A stretch of 45,697 nucleotides of DNA from Prochlorococcus sp. AG-347-N23 (lineage in GTDB: Bacteria; Cyanobacteriota; Cyanobacteriia; PCC-6307; Cyanobiaceae): positions 1 to 45,697 of the forward strand of contig QCCW01000004.1 in assembly GCA_003281125.1 (NCBI GenBank). The letters are read 5' to 3'. The translations under genes and the position numbers were made by a program. The first letter of the stretch is position 1. Each line of letters begins with the position of its first letter. The notes beneath the pieces were generated by a model. The model worked only from the letters and a program-made list of their open reading frames with translations, was not told where the DNA came from and did no database searches. Positions 19,935 through 27,402 of the stretch are shown in pieces.

Positions 19935-21464
19935 TCATAAATTTATTTTCTTAAGAAGAGTTTTAAATTCTTTTTTACCAATAATTTTTTCAGCTGCGTA
20001 AGCACCACTTGCTGAAACAGCAGGAATTCCAATACCTGGAAATGTACTTGCACCGCAAGTAAATAAATTTTTCACTGGAGTTTTACAGCCTGGGAAAAGA
20101 CCTTTTGCTGCAGATAATGCAGGGCCGTAGCTACCGCAATAGGTATTGGTGAATTTATTATGAGTGATTGGGGTTCCTAGCATCTTTAAATGAATCCTTT
20201 CATCTATATCAGGGATGAATTTTCGTACTGCTTTAAGGAATATTGAACATCTTTCTTCTTTCAAATTTCTATAGGTTAATTCCTTTGGATTTAGGTTTTC
20301 CCAAATTTCCCAGGGTTCATTTGCGGGAGTATATCCATGAAGAACATGTTTCCCTTCAGGAGCCATATTTTTATCTAAAACAGATGGGATTGAAAATACA
20401 GCTATATTTCTTTCTGCGGTTATACCTTTTTCCCACTCATCAACATGTATTGCATGTATTGGCAAATCTTCAAGACCATCAGCATCAAAACCTAGATGTA
20501 TATGAAGGAAAGAATCACATTTATTAGGATTCAAAACTTTTGTATTCCATTTTTTTGAAATTTCATTTGGAATTAACTTTTTTAAATTCCAAACATCAGT
20601 ATTCGTGACAACAGTTTCACAAATATAACTAGAACCATTATTAAGAGTTATACCTGTCGCTAAATTTTTATTGAAGTTAATTGACTTTACTCTGGAAGAG
20701 AGAATTAATTCTCCTCCATTTTTTTTAAATCCATTAATTAAAGCTTTTACTATAGATTCACTACCTCCTTTAGGGTATTCAAGGTATGAATTTGGTTCAA
20801 ACCATTCGTTAAATAAAGTAGCCATAGCAGCTGTATTTGTATCATCCATTGACATACCACTTATCAAAAAGCTCAATAAATCAACCCAATTTCTGAGAAA
20901 AGGATCCTCTAAATGATTATTTACTAAATTCCCAAATCCCTTATTAATTTTTGGTATTTGATTGATGTTAGGTAAAAATTTTGAGGTTAAATTTATTAGA
21001 TCTAAGAAATTTATTGATTCGGGAGAAAATGAGAGTAAAGGTATTTCATTTATTATTTGGCTAAGAGGTTTTATTTCGGAAATAAATGATTCCCATTCTT
21101 TAACAGATTTCTCACCTCTTAAAGTTTTAATTGTTTGTTTAAAAGGTTCTTCCCCTACATCAAGATTAAAATTGCCTTCTGGGACAATTACTTGCCAACC
21201 TTTGTATTGAAATAATTCAACTTTTTCATCGAGTATTTTAAGTATTTGCCCTAAGGGATTAGTTGTAGGCCATTTACCTATTCCACTCCACAATGAAGGA
21301 CCTGATTCGAAAGTGTAACCATTTCTTTTGAAACTGTGGGCTACGCCTCCTGGCTGGGTATGAGCTTCACATATAAGAACTTTTTTACCTGATAAAGCGA
21401 GAATAGAACCACAACATAACCCACCTATTCCACTACCTATTATTACAACATCGTACTTTTCCAT
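19935..21464 (-). CDS. FAD-dependent carotenoid isomerase/desaturase-superfamily oxidoreductase
   Basis: A 509-residue flavoprotein. The dinucleotide-binding motif VVIIGSGIGGLCCGSILALSG is at 6-26 and is followed by the glutamate at the strand end (LICEAHTQPGG). A C-terminal FAD motif (NLFTCGASTFPGIGIPAVSASG) is near 466-487. This architecture is that of the CrtI/CrtISO/retinol-saturase superfamily. The segment after the first motif (GPSLWSGIGK) differs from the classical CrtH prolycopene isomerase as I know it, so this is probably a paralogue with an unassigned polyene or hydrophobic substrate. A monocistronic gene, with a 36-residue membrane gene lying just upstream on the same strand. Confidence 0.82.
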   Translation of the reverse strand: MEKYDVVIIGSGIGGLCCGSILALSGKKVLICEAHTQPGGVAHSFKRNGYTFESGPSLWSGIGKWPTTNPLGQILKILDEKVELFQYKGWQVIVPEGNFNLDVGEEPFKQTIKTLRGEKSVKEWESFISEIKPLSQIINEIPLLSFSPESINFLDLINLTSKFLPNINQIPKINKGFGNLVNNHLEDPFLRNWVDLLSFLISGMSMDDTNTAAMATLFNEWFEPNSYLEYPKGGSESIVKALINGFKKNGGELILSSRVKSINFNKNLATGITLNNGSSYICETVVTNTDVWNLKKLIPNEISKKWNTKVLNPNKCDSFLHIHLGFDADGLEDLPIHAIHVDEWEKGITAERNIAVFSIPSVLDKNMAPEGKHVLHGYTPANEPWEIWENLNPKELTYRNLKEERCSIFLKAVRKFIPDIDERIHLKMLGTPITHNKFTNTYCGSYGPALSAAKGLFPGCKTPVKNLFTCGASTFPGIGIPAVSASGAYAAEKIIGKKEFKTLLKKINL

Positions 21465-21503
21465 TAAATATTTGCTTTACTCTTCTCGTAAAACTAATTA
21501 GAT

Positions 21504-21614
21504 TTAGACAAATGTATTAGTTGAAGTTGTAATACTAAGTACAACAGCTAGGAAAAATATGTAAGGAACTGCTTTTAGGGGGATGTATCCTTGGCTTTTA
21601 GAAATAAAATCCAT
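21504..21614 (-). CDS. 36-residue single-span membrane mini-protein (MDFI type)
   Basis: ATG 21614 to TAA 21504 encodes MDFISKSQGYIPLKAVPYIF then FLAVVLSITTSTNTFV. One span covers about 16-31. The N-terminus MDFISKS resembles MDFIKKN of the mini-gene at 28687-28782, so the two may be related. It lies 39 bp before the flavoprotein start on the same strand and may be co-transcribed. No family name known to me. Confidence 0.58.
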   Translation of the reverse strand: MDFISKSQGYIPLKAVPYIFFLAVVLSITTSTNTFV

Positions 21615-21786
21615 TAATTTAGTTACTTTATGTAAACATAATAACGAGATCTTGTTCCTTATGTGTGCCATAAAATTATTTTTTTGGAAATATTTTGAAA
21701 TAAAGAAATTTTTTTGGAGAGATTTTTTTCTAGGGACATTTTTTATGAAGTTATCTTAGTATTTGATTCTTAGATTAAAATCTATT

Positions 21787-22272
21787 ATGAAACACTTTCC
21801 TGATATTGATGAGATAAAACTTTTAGAAAAAAATTCTCAAAAAAACGGTAGTGGAATTGTATATGAGGAATTGTTAGGAATATGGAAGTTTAAGTATGTA
21901 TGGGGAAAGGAGTCAGATGAAATCAAAAATATAACCAGTTCTATTCTCCAAGTATTGTCGGCAAGACTCGAATTAAAAAGTAAAAATAAAGAGGATCAAA
22001 TAAATTATGAAATAAAAAATTCAATTAATTTTGGATTATTAAATATTACTTTTATAGGCAGTGCAGAATTAAAAGGGCTTAGACCTTTATTGGCTTTTTA
22101 TTTTGAAGAATTGAAAATTAGTATTAGTAGTTTTACAGTATTTGATAAGGAATTAAAAAAACCAGAAGAAAAAAAAATGCCTTTTTTCTCTCTTGTAGGA
22201 ATTAGCACTAAAGATAATTGGTTATGTGCTCGAGGAAGAGGTGGAGGTCTTGCAATATGGGTTAAGTCTTAA
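21787..22272 (+). CDS. PAP/fibrillin-like lipid-associated protein
   Basis: I choose ATG 21787 (MKHFPDIDEIKLLEKN), giving 161 residues; a start eight codons upstream is also open. Features include the early GIWKFKYVWG strand, the central NFGLLNITFIGSAEL...PLLAFYFEEL and the ending DNWLCARGRGGGLAIWVK. The W-K strand pattern and closing R-G-x-G-G-x-W block resemble plastid lipid-associated (fibrillin) proteins, which bind lipids at thylakoids. That likeness is by eye only. No membrane span. Its stop is 1 bp from the stop of the convergent Nif11-like gene. Confidence 0.6.
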   Translation: MKHFPDIDEIKLLEKNSQKNGSGIVYEELLGIWKFKYVWGKESDEIKNITSSILQVLSARLELKSKNKEDQINYEIKNSINFGLLNITFIGSAELKGLRPLLAFYFEELKISISSFTVFDKELKKPEEKKMPFFSLVGISTKDNWLCARGRGGGLAIWVKS

Positions 22273-22273
22273 A

Positions 22274-22489
22274 TTAGTGATATTCTCCTGGATGATCTAC
22301 CTTTCTTACGGTAACTTTATCAACTTTTTGTCCATTAAATCTTAAGAGATCATCTCCTGAAAAGTCATAACCTAAGCGTTGACCAATTAGTGCTACATCA
22401 TCCGCTGTAGAGGATGATATAACCTGATTTTTTAAGTCTTCATCAGATTGCATTTTGATTAAAAATTTTCTTATTTCAGAAAAACTCAT
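22274..22489 (-). CDS. Nif11-like domain protein, 71 residues, orphan
   Basis: The N-terminal two-thirds matches the Nif11-like layout: MSFSEIRKFLIKMQSDEDLK, then DDVALIGQRLGYDFSGDDLL. This domain serves as the leader of many cyanobacterial peptide precursors, including prochlorosins. Here there is no double-glycine cleavage site and no Cys/Ser/Thr-rich core; the tail is short and basic, VTVRKVDHPGEYH. No lanthionine synthetase gene is in the window. It is therefore a stand-alone Nif11 protein of unknown role. Confidence 0.72.
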   Translation of the reverse strand: MSFSEIRKFLIKMQSDEDLKNQVISSSTADDVALIGQRLGYDFSGDDLLRFNGQKVDKVTVRKVDHPGEYH

Positions 22490-22580
22490 TACTAGAATTT
22501 GATTGATTGATGTTAAAGAAATTTATAAAATCTTTTTCTTAGTAAGAACAAGATAAATAGATAATCATTATAATATTTTT

Positions 22581-22898
22581 ATGACTTATTTATTCCTCTA
22601 CATAGTTGGCATAATTTTAATTTGGTGGACATATCGCGTTGGTTGGCTTGAGGCGCTCAAAACAGTAGTTAAAGTTATAGTTCCCTCAGCGCTTATTATT
22701 TTATTTAATATTAAAGCCGGAAGATTACTTTTTAAAAGTCCTGTAGTCGGTTTATTAAGCGCTTTGCCTACCTCTATTTTTATTTTTAGAGGTTCATTGC
22801 CTTTAGTTAGTTATATAAACAACTGGATTGAAAATAAAATAAATAAGTATGATGTTTCGGAAGTTATAGATACTGATTCTGTGCCTTTAGATGATTAA
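22581..22898 (+). CDS. Small multi-span membrane protein, 105 residues
   Basis: ATG 22581 encodes three hydrophobic segments at about 4-20 (LFLYIVGIILIWWTYRVG), 28-44 and 54-78, then an acidic cytoplasm-like tail ending DTDSVPLDD. No enzymatic motif is visible. The tryptophans near the first span are typical of interfacial anchoring. It is convergent with the 139-residue gene, with 1 bp between stops. Function unknown. Confidence 0.68.
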   Translation: MTYLFLYIVGIILIWWTYRVGWLEALKTVVKVIVPSALIILFNIKAGRLLFKSPVVGLLSALPTSIFIFRGSLPLVSYINNWIENKINKYDVSEVIDTDSVPLDD

Positions 22899-22899
22899 T

Positions 22900-23319
22900 T
22901 TAATCAAAGCCAAGAAATAATTCTTTGTGTACAACAAGAACATCAAATAAAGATGTTCCATGAATAGGACTTAATGGGATTTTGTCTATATTCAATGCTT
23001 CTGCGCAAATTAAATGAGCATCCCATTTTGTATCGTGATCACTTATTTCAATTGACCACTCAATTACTTTTTTGAAATGATCTGGCATCTCCGAACCAAT
23101 TTTTCTGCAAATTTGACATAGAACTGATAAAAGAGGAGGCTTTGATGGCCTTTTTAAATCTTTAATAAGACTAGGCTGTGTAAAAACACTCGTATAGCGA
23201 ATGTAATCTATCAATTCATATTCTTCTTTAGTAAGAGCTGCTTTATCTAATGCTCTTTCAAATTCGTCTATGGGGGTTATGGGCCTATCTAAGATATTAG
23301 TTGTTGCTGTTTTCTTCAT
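22900..23319 (-). CDS. Conserved hypothetical protein, 139 residues
   Basis: A soluble, mostly helical protein starting MKKTATTNILDRPITPIDEF. A conserved-looking helical core contains LTKEEYELIDYIRYTSVFTQ and a two-Cys segment LSVLCQICRKIGSEM (CxxC, cysteines two apart); the CxxC might bind metal. The C-terminal half (WDAHLICAEALNID, HGTSLFDVLVVHKELF) is apolar. It overlaps the 3' end of tatA by 23 bp, so translation is coupled to tatA. Function unknown. Confidence 0.72.
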   Translation of the reverse strand: MKKTATTNILDRPITPIDEFERALDKAALTKEEYELIDYIRYTSVFTQPSLIKDLKRPSKPPLLSVLCQICRKIGSEMPDHFKKVIEWSIEISDHDTKWDAHLICAEALNIDKIPLSPIHGTSLFDVLVVHKELFLGFD

Positions 23320-23587
23320 TTGAAAAATTCTCGTTTTCTGAATCTATTTTTTCTTGATTAATTTCATTTATTTGATCACTTTCTATAGATTTAGGAGATT
23401 CCTCTTTATCTTCTTCGTTCATAACTTGATCAATTTCATTTTGGAATTCATTCGACGCTTTTTTAAGACTTTTTAAAGTTTTACCAAGCTGTTTTCCTAA
23501 TTCTGGAAGCTTTTTTGGACCAAAAATTAAAAGAGCTAAGATAAGTATTACAGTGACTTCAGGCAAACCTACACCAAAAATATTCAT
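23297..23587 (-). CDS. tatA: Sec-independent (Tat) translocase subunit TatA/E
   Basis: A 96-residue protein with one N-terminal span (VTVILILALLIFGP) followed by the hinge glycine/proline FGPKKLPELGKQLGKTLKSL, the amphipathic helix signature of TatA/Hcf106. TatA rings form the pore that exports folded proteins with twin-arginine signals. The C-terminal 40 residues are acidic and disordered. The overlap with the downstream 139-residue gene implies one transcript. No TatC lies in the window. Confidence 0.92.
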   Translation of the reverse strand: MNIFGVGLPEVTVILILALLIFGPKKLPELGKQLGKTLKSLKKASNEFQNEIDQVMNEEDKEESPKSIESDQINEINQEKIDSENENFSNEENSNN

Positions 23588-23677
23588 AGCAGGTAACTAT
23601 TAAACTAATTAGGAAATCTATTATTAAATATAGTCAAATCATGTGAAAAATTCATTCTTGGAATAGCTTTATTAATA

Positions 23678-23815
23678 TTAAAAAATTTTGGAAAATATTA
23701 TTGTTACTAATACTCCTTTAAAGAAAACTAACCAAAGTAATTGATAATCACTCAATTTGAATTTTTTTTGGTACCAATTTATGAGAGTTTTATGTTTATC
23801 TATTAATTTTCTCAT
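23678..23815 (-). CDS. 45-residue basic membrane-associated mini-protein
   Basis: ATG 23815 to TAA 23678 encodes MRKLIDKHKTLINWYQKKFK, then SDYQLLWLVFFKGVLVTIIF and a short end. The N-terminal half is a lysine-rich amphipathic helix and the second half is one hydrophobic helix. It fills most of the gap between tatA and the next gene. Conserved-looking and plausibly real, without family assignment. Confidence 0.58.
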   Translation of the reverse strand: MRKLIDKHKTLINWYQKKFKLSDYQLLWLVFFKGVLVTIIFSKIF

Positions 23816-23992
23816 TTTCACCGAGATTATTTTATTTACTACTAACACATATTTTATCTTAATTTCTTCTATTATTATTTTAGAAAACCTAGATTCAACT
23901 CAAATAAGATTATTTTTTTAAATTTTAATCTTTTTATAAATTAATTTTTCTAGTTTATTAAAACTATTCTCTTAAAATTAATACTTTAAAAA

Positions 23993-24232
23993 ATGAAGTA
24001 CTTATTCGTTGTTATTAACCTATCTTTTTTAATTTATCCAGCTCAAGCCGTCACTACAAAAATGTTTAAAGTATTGGATACTTGTGCAAGATATCGACTT
24101 AGTGAGATTAATGCTAATGAGGCTATAGAAAAACTAAAATTAAAATCTACGAACTCTTCCACCAATCAGCCAAAGGACCTAGTAAAAAAATATTGCTCAG
24201 TATTTACTCCAAATGAAAAAATTGAATTTTAA
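23993..24232 (+). CDS. Small secreted protein, 79 residues
   Basis: ATG 23993 starts a clear signal peptide MKYLFVVINLSFLIYPAQAV with an AQA cleavage site near residue 19. The mature 60 residues contain two cysteines (C33 and C69) that could form a disulfide, plus charged helices. Export to the periplasm is likely; function unknown. Confidence 0.62.
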   Translation: MKYLFVVINLSFLIYPAQAVTTKMFKVLDTCARYRLSEINANEAIEKLKLKSTNSSTNQPKDLVKKYCSVFTPNEKIEF

Positions 24233-24248
24233 TCTTAGTAATGCATAT

Positions 24249-24383
24249 TTAATTATTCTTTTTTGAATAATCTTTAGCTTTGTTACGTATTTCTTTAACT
24301 TTTTTAAAATTAGTTATTTTTAAGTTAAAAATAACTCCCAAAAAAAGGATAAGAAATAAAAAAATATAAATTATTAATTCCAT
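24249..24383 (-). CDS. 44-residue single-span membrane mini-protein
   Basis: ATG 24383 to TAA 24249 encodes an N-terminal span (MELIIYIFLFLILFLGVIF) followed by a basic helix with several lysines ending SKKNN. The topology predicted is N-out with a cytoplasmic tail. Convergent with the secreted-protein gene at 24232. Unknown function. Confidence 0.5.
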   Translation of the reverse strand: MELIIYIFLFLILFLGVIFNLKITNFKKVKEIRNKAKDYSKKNN

Positions 24384-24532
24384 AATATTGAATTAATAAT
24401 TTCACCCTAGTTTATTTTAATAATTTTTTAGTATCTTTTAAAACAAAAAAACTGACTTGAATATCAGTTATTTATTTTAAGGCCACAAAAAAAACATATT
24501 AACCTCTAATATGAAGATTTACAAGAATTATT

Positions 24533-24982
24533 GTGCAGATTGGAGATAAAATTCCAGAATTTTCTTTACTGGATCAAAATGGAGTTAAAAGATCAAATAA
24601 GGGATTAAAAAATCCACTTGTTTTGTTTTTTTATCCAAAAGATGATACACCTGGTTGCACTATAGAAGTTTGCGGATTTAGAGATAAATATGACTTATTT
24701 AAAGTATTAGGTGCACAAGTTTGGGGAGTAAGTAATGGAAGTACCTCAAGTCATTTAGCATTTGCCAATAAAAATAAATTACAATATCCACTACTTTGCG
24801 ATACGAATGATTCTCTTAGGAAAACTTTTAAAGTTCCTAAAGTATTAGGTTTTATGGATGGTAGGGTAACTTACGTTATCGATCGCAAAGGTACAGTTAG
24901 GCATATTTTTAGAGATTTATTGAATGGTCCTGAACACATTAAAGAGGCTATTAGAGTACTTAAGGAAATTCAAAATCAATAA
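24533..24982 (+). CDS. prxQ: Peroxiredoxin of the BCP/PrxQ type
   Basis: A 149-residue thiol peroxidase that reduces hydrogen and organic peroxides using thioredoxin. The peroxidatic cysteine C42 in DDTPGCTIEVC and the resolving C47, five residues later, are both present, marking atypical 2-Cys PrxQ. FFYPKDDTPGCT is the active-site loop. The start GTG 24533 has only a weak ribosome site but is supported by the family N-terminus (QIGDKIPEFSLLDQNG). It fits with oxidative protection in a phototroph. Confidence 0.94.
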   Translation: MQIGDKIPEFSLLDQNGVKRSNKGLKNPLVLFFYPKDDTPGCTIEVCGFRDKYDLFKVLGAQVWGVSNGSTSSHLAFANKNKLQYPLLCDTNDSLRKTFKVPKVLGFMDGRVTYVIDRKGTVRHIFRDLLNGPEHIKEAIRVLKEIQNQ

Positions 24983-25049
24983 ATTATTATTCAAAGAATA
25001 TTAGATTAATAAGTTTTGTCTTATTATGTTTTCAGCTTTTTTTTAATAT

Positions 25050-25322
25050 ATGAAGAAAATAGGAATGCAGGCTGTTGATCTTGCTATTCAAAATGGAGTC
25101 GATCTTGACGGTACTCCAATCCCTAAAAAAATGCTAGATCTATATAACAGAATTATGGATGAGGAGAATAAAAGACAAAGGAGTGGTGTTAAAAAATCAA
25201 TGAGAAATAGATGCGTTAAAACGGGTTCTAAGCATTTTGATAAAGAAACATTAAATCAATTATTAATAAACTCGGGATGGGAAGGTCTCAAAGAAAAGGA
25301 AATTTTATTTTTTTATAACTAA
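25050..25322 (+). CDS. Conserved hypothetical protein, 90 residues
   Basis: ATG 25050 encodes a soluble basic helical protein. Early block MKKIGMQAVDLAIQNGVDLD, then a lysine/arginine-rich central part and a C-terminal LLINSGWEGLKEKEI. It is on the same strand as prxQ with 67 bp between them. It has no signal or membrane span. A possible nucleic-acid-binding protein judged by charge only. Confidence 0.65.
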   Translation: MKKIGMQAVDLAIQNGVDLDGTPIPKKMLDLYNRIMDEENKRQRSGVKKSMRNRCVKTGSKHFDKETLNQLLINSGWEGLKEKEILFFYN

Positions 25323-25389
25323 AAAAATTTTTTACTTAAATTAAGAAACTGACAACTTATTAAATATTTTTTAGATCTAATTTTTTTAG

Positions 25390-25734
25390 TTATTTAAACC
25401 ATCTTTTTTTGTTAGAGGTCATTATTTTCTCTTTTTCAGATTTTGTTTTATTACTTGCTTTTTTGAAAGCCAAGTTGGCTTCTATAATTGTAATTATTGA
25501 TATAAAAAAAAGACCACCAATTCCAATTATTTGTTCACTTTGAGAGGGTTCTGAATCTCCTTGTAAAAAAAACCCTAAAGCGAACCATGCAGTACTAGCA
25601 GTGATGGTAAAAAAGTAGGGTTTCCACCTTCTTTGATATAAGTAACCCGATCCTAAACCAGGAAGAAAATTTAAAAGAGATGCTACCCAACCTTTTGAAG
25701 ATGCAAGTATTTCGTCTTTTGAGGGATAAGACAT
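25390..25734 (-). CDS. Small membrane protein, 114 residues, TM2-like
   Basis: ATG 25734 encodes two or three membrane segments: near 18-32 (ASLLNFLPGLGSGYLY), 41-57 (FTITASTAWFALGFFL) and 71-86. The first hydrophobic region with its proline-glycine pattern (LPGLGSGYLYQRRWKP) resembles the glycine-rich loop of TM2 proteins. A lysine-rich tail follows, ending NKKRWFK. No catalytic motif. A small gene lies immediately upstream on the same strand. Confidence 0.65.
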   Translation of the reverse strand: MSYPSKDEILASSKGWVASLLNFLPGLGSGYLYQRRWKPYFFTITASTAWFALGFFLQGDSEPSQSEQIIGIGGLFFISIITIIEANLAFKKASNKTKSEKEKIMTSNKKRWFK

Positions 25735-25739
25735 TTATA

Positions 25740-25844
25740 TTAGGTATTTATTAAATGTGAATTTATATAAGCGAAAGATATTACTGCACAAATTACCCAG
25801 CTAAAGGGTAAGAACATTCTTATTTTTTCTTTATTGTTATTCAT
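25740..25844 (-). CDS. 34-residue single-span membrane mini-protein
   Basis: ATG 25844 to TAA 25740 encodes MNNNKEKIRMFLPFSWVICA then VISFAYINSHLINT. One span at about 11-26 after a polar, basic start. It ends 5 bp before the 114-residue membrane protein start, so translation could be coupled. Family unknown. Confidence 0.52.
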   Translation of the reverse strand: MNNNKEKIRMFLPFSWVICAVISFAYINSHLINT

Positions 25845-25913
25845 CTTTCAATTATGGAAAATATTTTTAAAATCTGTGGATTTTATGGATACCTTAAGAT
25901 TAAAAGAATTAAA

Positions 25914-25936
25914 AAAGACGGTTTTTAACCGTCTTT
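25914..25936 (-). terminator. Rho-independent terminator (minus strand)
   Basis: AAAGACGG at 25914-25921 and CCGTCTTT at 25929-25936 form an 8-bp stem with a 7-nt loop. Read on the minus strand the hairpin is followed by six or more T, as expected for termination of the gene ending at 25964. Confidence 0.85.
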
Positions 25937-25963
25937 GGAAAAAGTAATTTCTCTAAAAATAAA

Positions 25964-26338
25964 TTATTTATCTTTTGAGGCTGAGAGTACTTTAAGTTCT
26001 TTTTTTACTTCTTTTTCTCTCTCTTCAAGATGTTTTATTTGAGCTTTAAAAGCATCTTCAAGTCTTACTTTTTGTTTTGTAATTTCATCAAGCTCTTCTT
26101 GATGTTGGTTTTTCTTTAACTCCTTCATTTCACTATCGGAAATAACATATACTGGGCGATATGAAGGTGTTTCAAAAAGAAGATCAAACATTGAATACAT
26201 AAGTGACCTTTGAATTAGTACAAATTCAATATCTGATAATTCTTTGAAATATGAAAGGATAAATACCGAAGATTTTGATACGGCAAATACACCGAATTTC
26301 GGTTTACCTAACATAACCGCACAGTATTTACCGATCAT
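25964..26338 (-). CDS. Conserved hypothetical protein with C-terminal coiled coil, 124 residues
   Basis: ATG 26338 opens with an apolar N-terminal domain (KYCAVMLGKPKFGVFAVSKS, SSVFILSYFKELSDIEFVLI) and then a long charged helix from about 75 to 118 (KELKKNQHQEELDEITKQKV) with heptad spacing. No enzyme signature. It stands alone with a strong terminator 28 bp beyond its stop, so it is likely an independently transcribed single gene. Function unknown. Confidence 0.75.
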   Translation of the reverse strand: MIGKYCAVMLGKPKFGVFAVSKSSVFILSYFKELSDIEFVLIQRSLMYSMFDLLFETPSYRPVYVISDSEMKELKKNQHQEELDEITKQKVRLEDAFKAQIKHLEEREKEVKKELKVLSASKDK

Positions 26339-26404
26339 ATTTATAGTTATGTTTTAAAATATTAGAGAGATAGTCCTAAAAATCTAAATTAAGAAGGAAT
26401 AAAA

Positions 26405-26833
26405 ATGGATTTAAAAATTACTAAAACTTTAGTAATACCATCCAACGAAATTAAGTGGCGTTTTTCCAGATCTTCAGGTCCTGGAGGGCAGAATGTAAAT
26501 AAAATTGAAAGCAGAGTAGAGATTATTTTTAATTTAGAAGATTCCAAAGTATTAAATGATTACCAGAGAGAAATTCTTAAGAGAAACTTGAAAAACAAAT
26601 TAGTGAATAATAGCTTATGCTTAACGGTTCAAGAACACAGAAATCAATTATTAAATAGGCAGCTAGCTTTAATGAAATTTAGTTCAATCCTAAAAAATGC
26701 TTTAAATAAACCATTGAAATTAAGAAAATCTACACATCCTACTAAATCATCACAAAAGAAAAGAATTGAGGTTAAGAAAAAACGTGGTGAATTGAAAAAA
26801 AGTAGACAAAAAGAAAAAATATATCAAGTATGA
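26405..26833 (+). CDS. arfB: Peptidyl-tRNA hydrolase ArfB (ribosome rescue, RF-1-like)
   Basis: A 142-residue protein with the GGQ catalytic loop of release factors (SSGPGGQNVNK, G27-G28-Q29) and no codon-recognition domain. The basic C-terminal tail (ERIEVKKKRGELKKSRQ-like, residues 115-142) enters the mRNA channel of stalled ribosomes in ArfB/ICT1. It hydrolyses the peptidyl-tRNA to free ribosomes stuck without a stop codon. The length fits the ArfB family (about 140). The AAGAAGGA ribosome site lies about 11 bp before ATG 26405. Confidence 0.93.
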   Translation: MDLKITKTLVIPSNEIKWRFSRSSGPGGQNVNKIESRVEIIFNLEDSKVLNDYQREILKRNLKNKLVNNSLCLTVQEHRNQLLNRQLALMKFSSILKNALNKPLKLRKSTHPTKSSQKKRIEVKKKRGELKKSRQKEKIYQV

Positions 26834-26902
26834 AAAAAATAAATATTTTTCCTAGCAAACTGTAGTGAAAGTATATGATTAATTTAATTTCATTTTGGGT
26901 TA

Positions 26903-27151
26903 TTGAATTCAAATAATGATTTTTGGTTAATTGACTCAAATTTTGTAGGGGTGATGCGTTTCTACAAAGATAAAGATCATTCTGATAAATCTATTGATTA
27001 TATGTTTATTGAAGAAGGAATTATTATGGGAATTCATGGAGAAAATCCTCCATTAATGAAAACTAGAAAAAAAATTGTTAAACAAGAAGCAAGACTATTA
27101 TGGCAAAAATTATTAAATGAAGGTTGGCAAAAAACTAATAAAAAATGGTGA
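26903..27151 (+). CDS. DUF1651-like small protein, 82 residues
   Basis: The segment from ENPPLMKTRKKIVKQEARLL to WQKLLNEGWQKTNKKW matches the pattern I know for DUF1651: proline-leucine, lysine-arginine run, then EA...LW..L...GW. The N-terminal half is a beta-rich region (DFWLIDSNFVGVMRFYKD). DUF1651 proteins are common in marine picocyanobacteria and have no assigned function. Start is TTG 26903 without a clear ribosome site; the ATG at 26954 would shorten it. Confidence 0.7.
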   Translation: MNSNNDFWLIDSNFVGVMRFYKDKDHSDKSIDYMFIEEGIIMGIHGENPPLMKTRKKIVKQEARLLWQKLLNEGWQKTNKKW

Positions 27152-27178
27152 GGAAATTCTACAAAAACTTTTTTAATT

Positions 27179-27340
27179 TCAGAAAATAAATGAACCTTTA
27201 GGGTATAGCCTGGAAATTTTTTCCTGTTGTAAATTTTTTTTTTTGATGTCGTTTTCATATCTTCTCAACATCATTAGATAATTTGAAACTCCAAAAATTA
27301 CTAAAAAGACAATAAATCTTATTCCTGCCTCAAAGTTCAT
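27179..27340 (-). CDS. 53-residue single-span membrane protein
   Basis: ATG 27340 to TGA 27179 encodes MNFEAGIRFIVFLVIFGVSN, a span at about 6-20, then a charged helix ending YPKGSFIF. It explains the minus-strand coding look of this stretch better than the overlapping frame 27034-27258. It converges with the DUF1651-like gene. Function unknown. Confidence 0.55.
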   Translation of the reverse strand: MNFEAGIRFIVFLVIFGVSNYLMMLRRYENDIKKKNLQQEKISRLYPKGSFIF

Positions 27341-27402
27341 ATGAGAATTAAGCTTTATTTCAATCTGACAATTACTAATTAAAAATCAATCGGTATTTAT
27401 AT

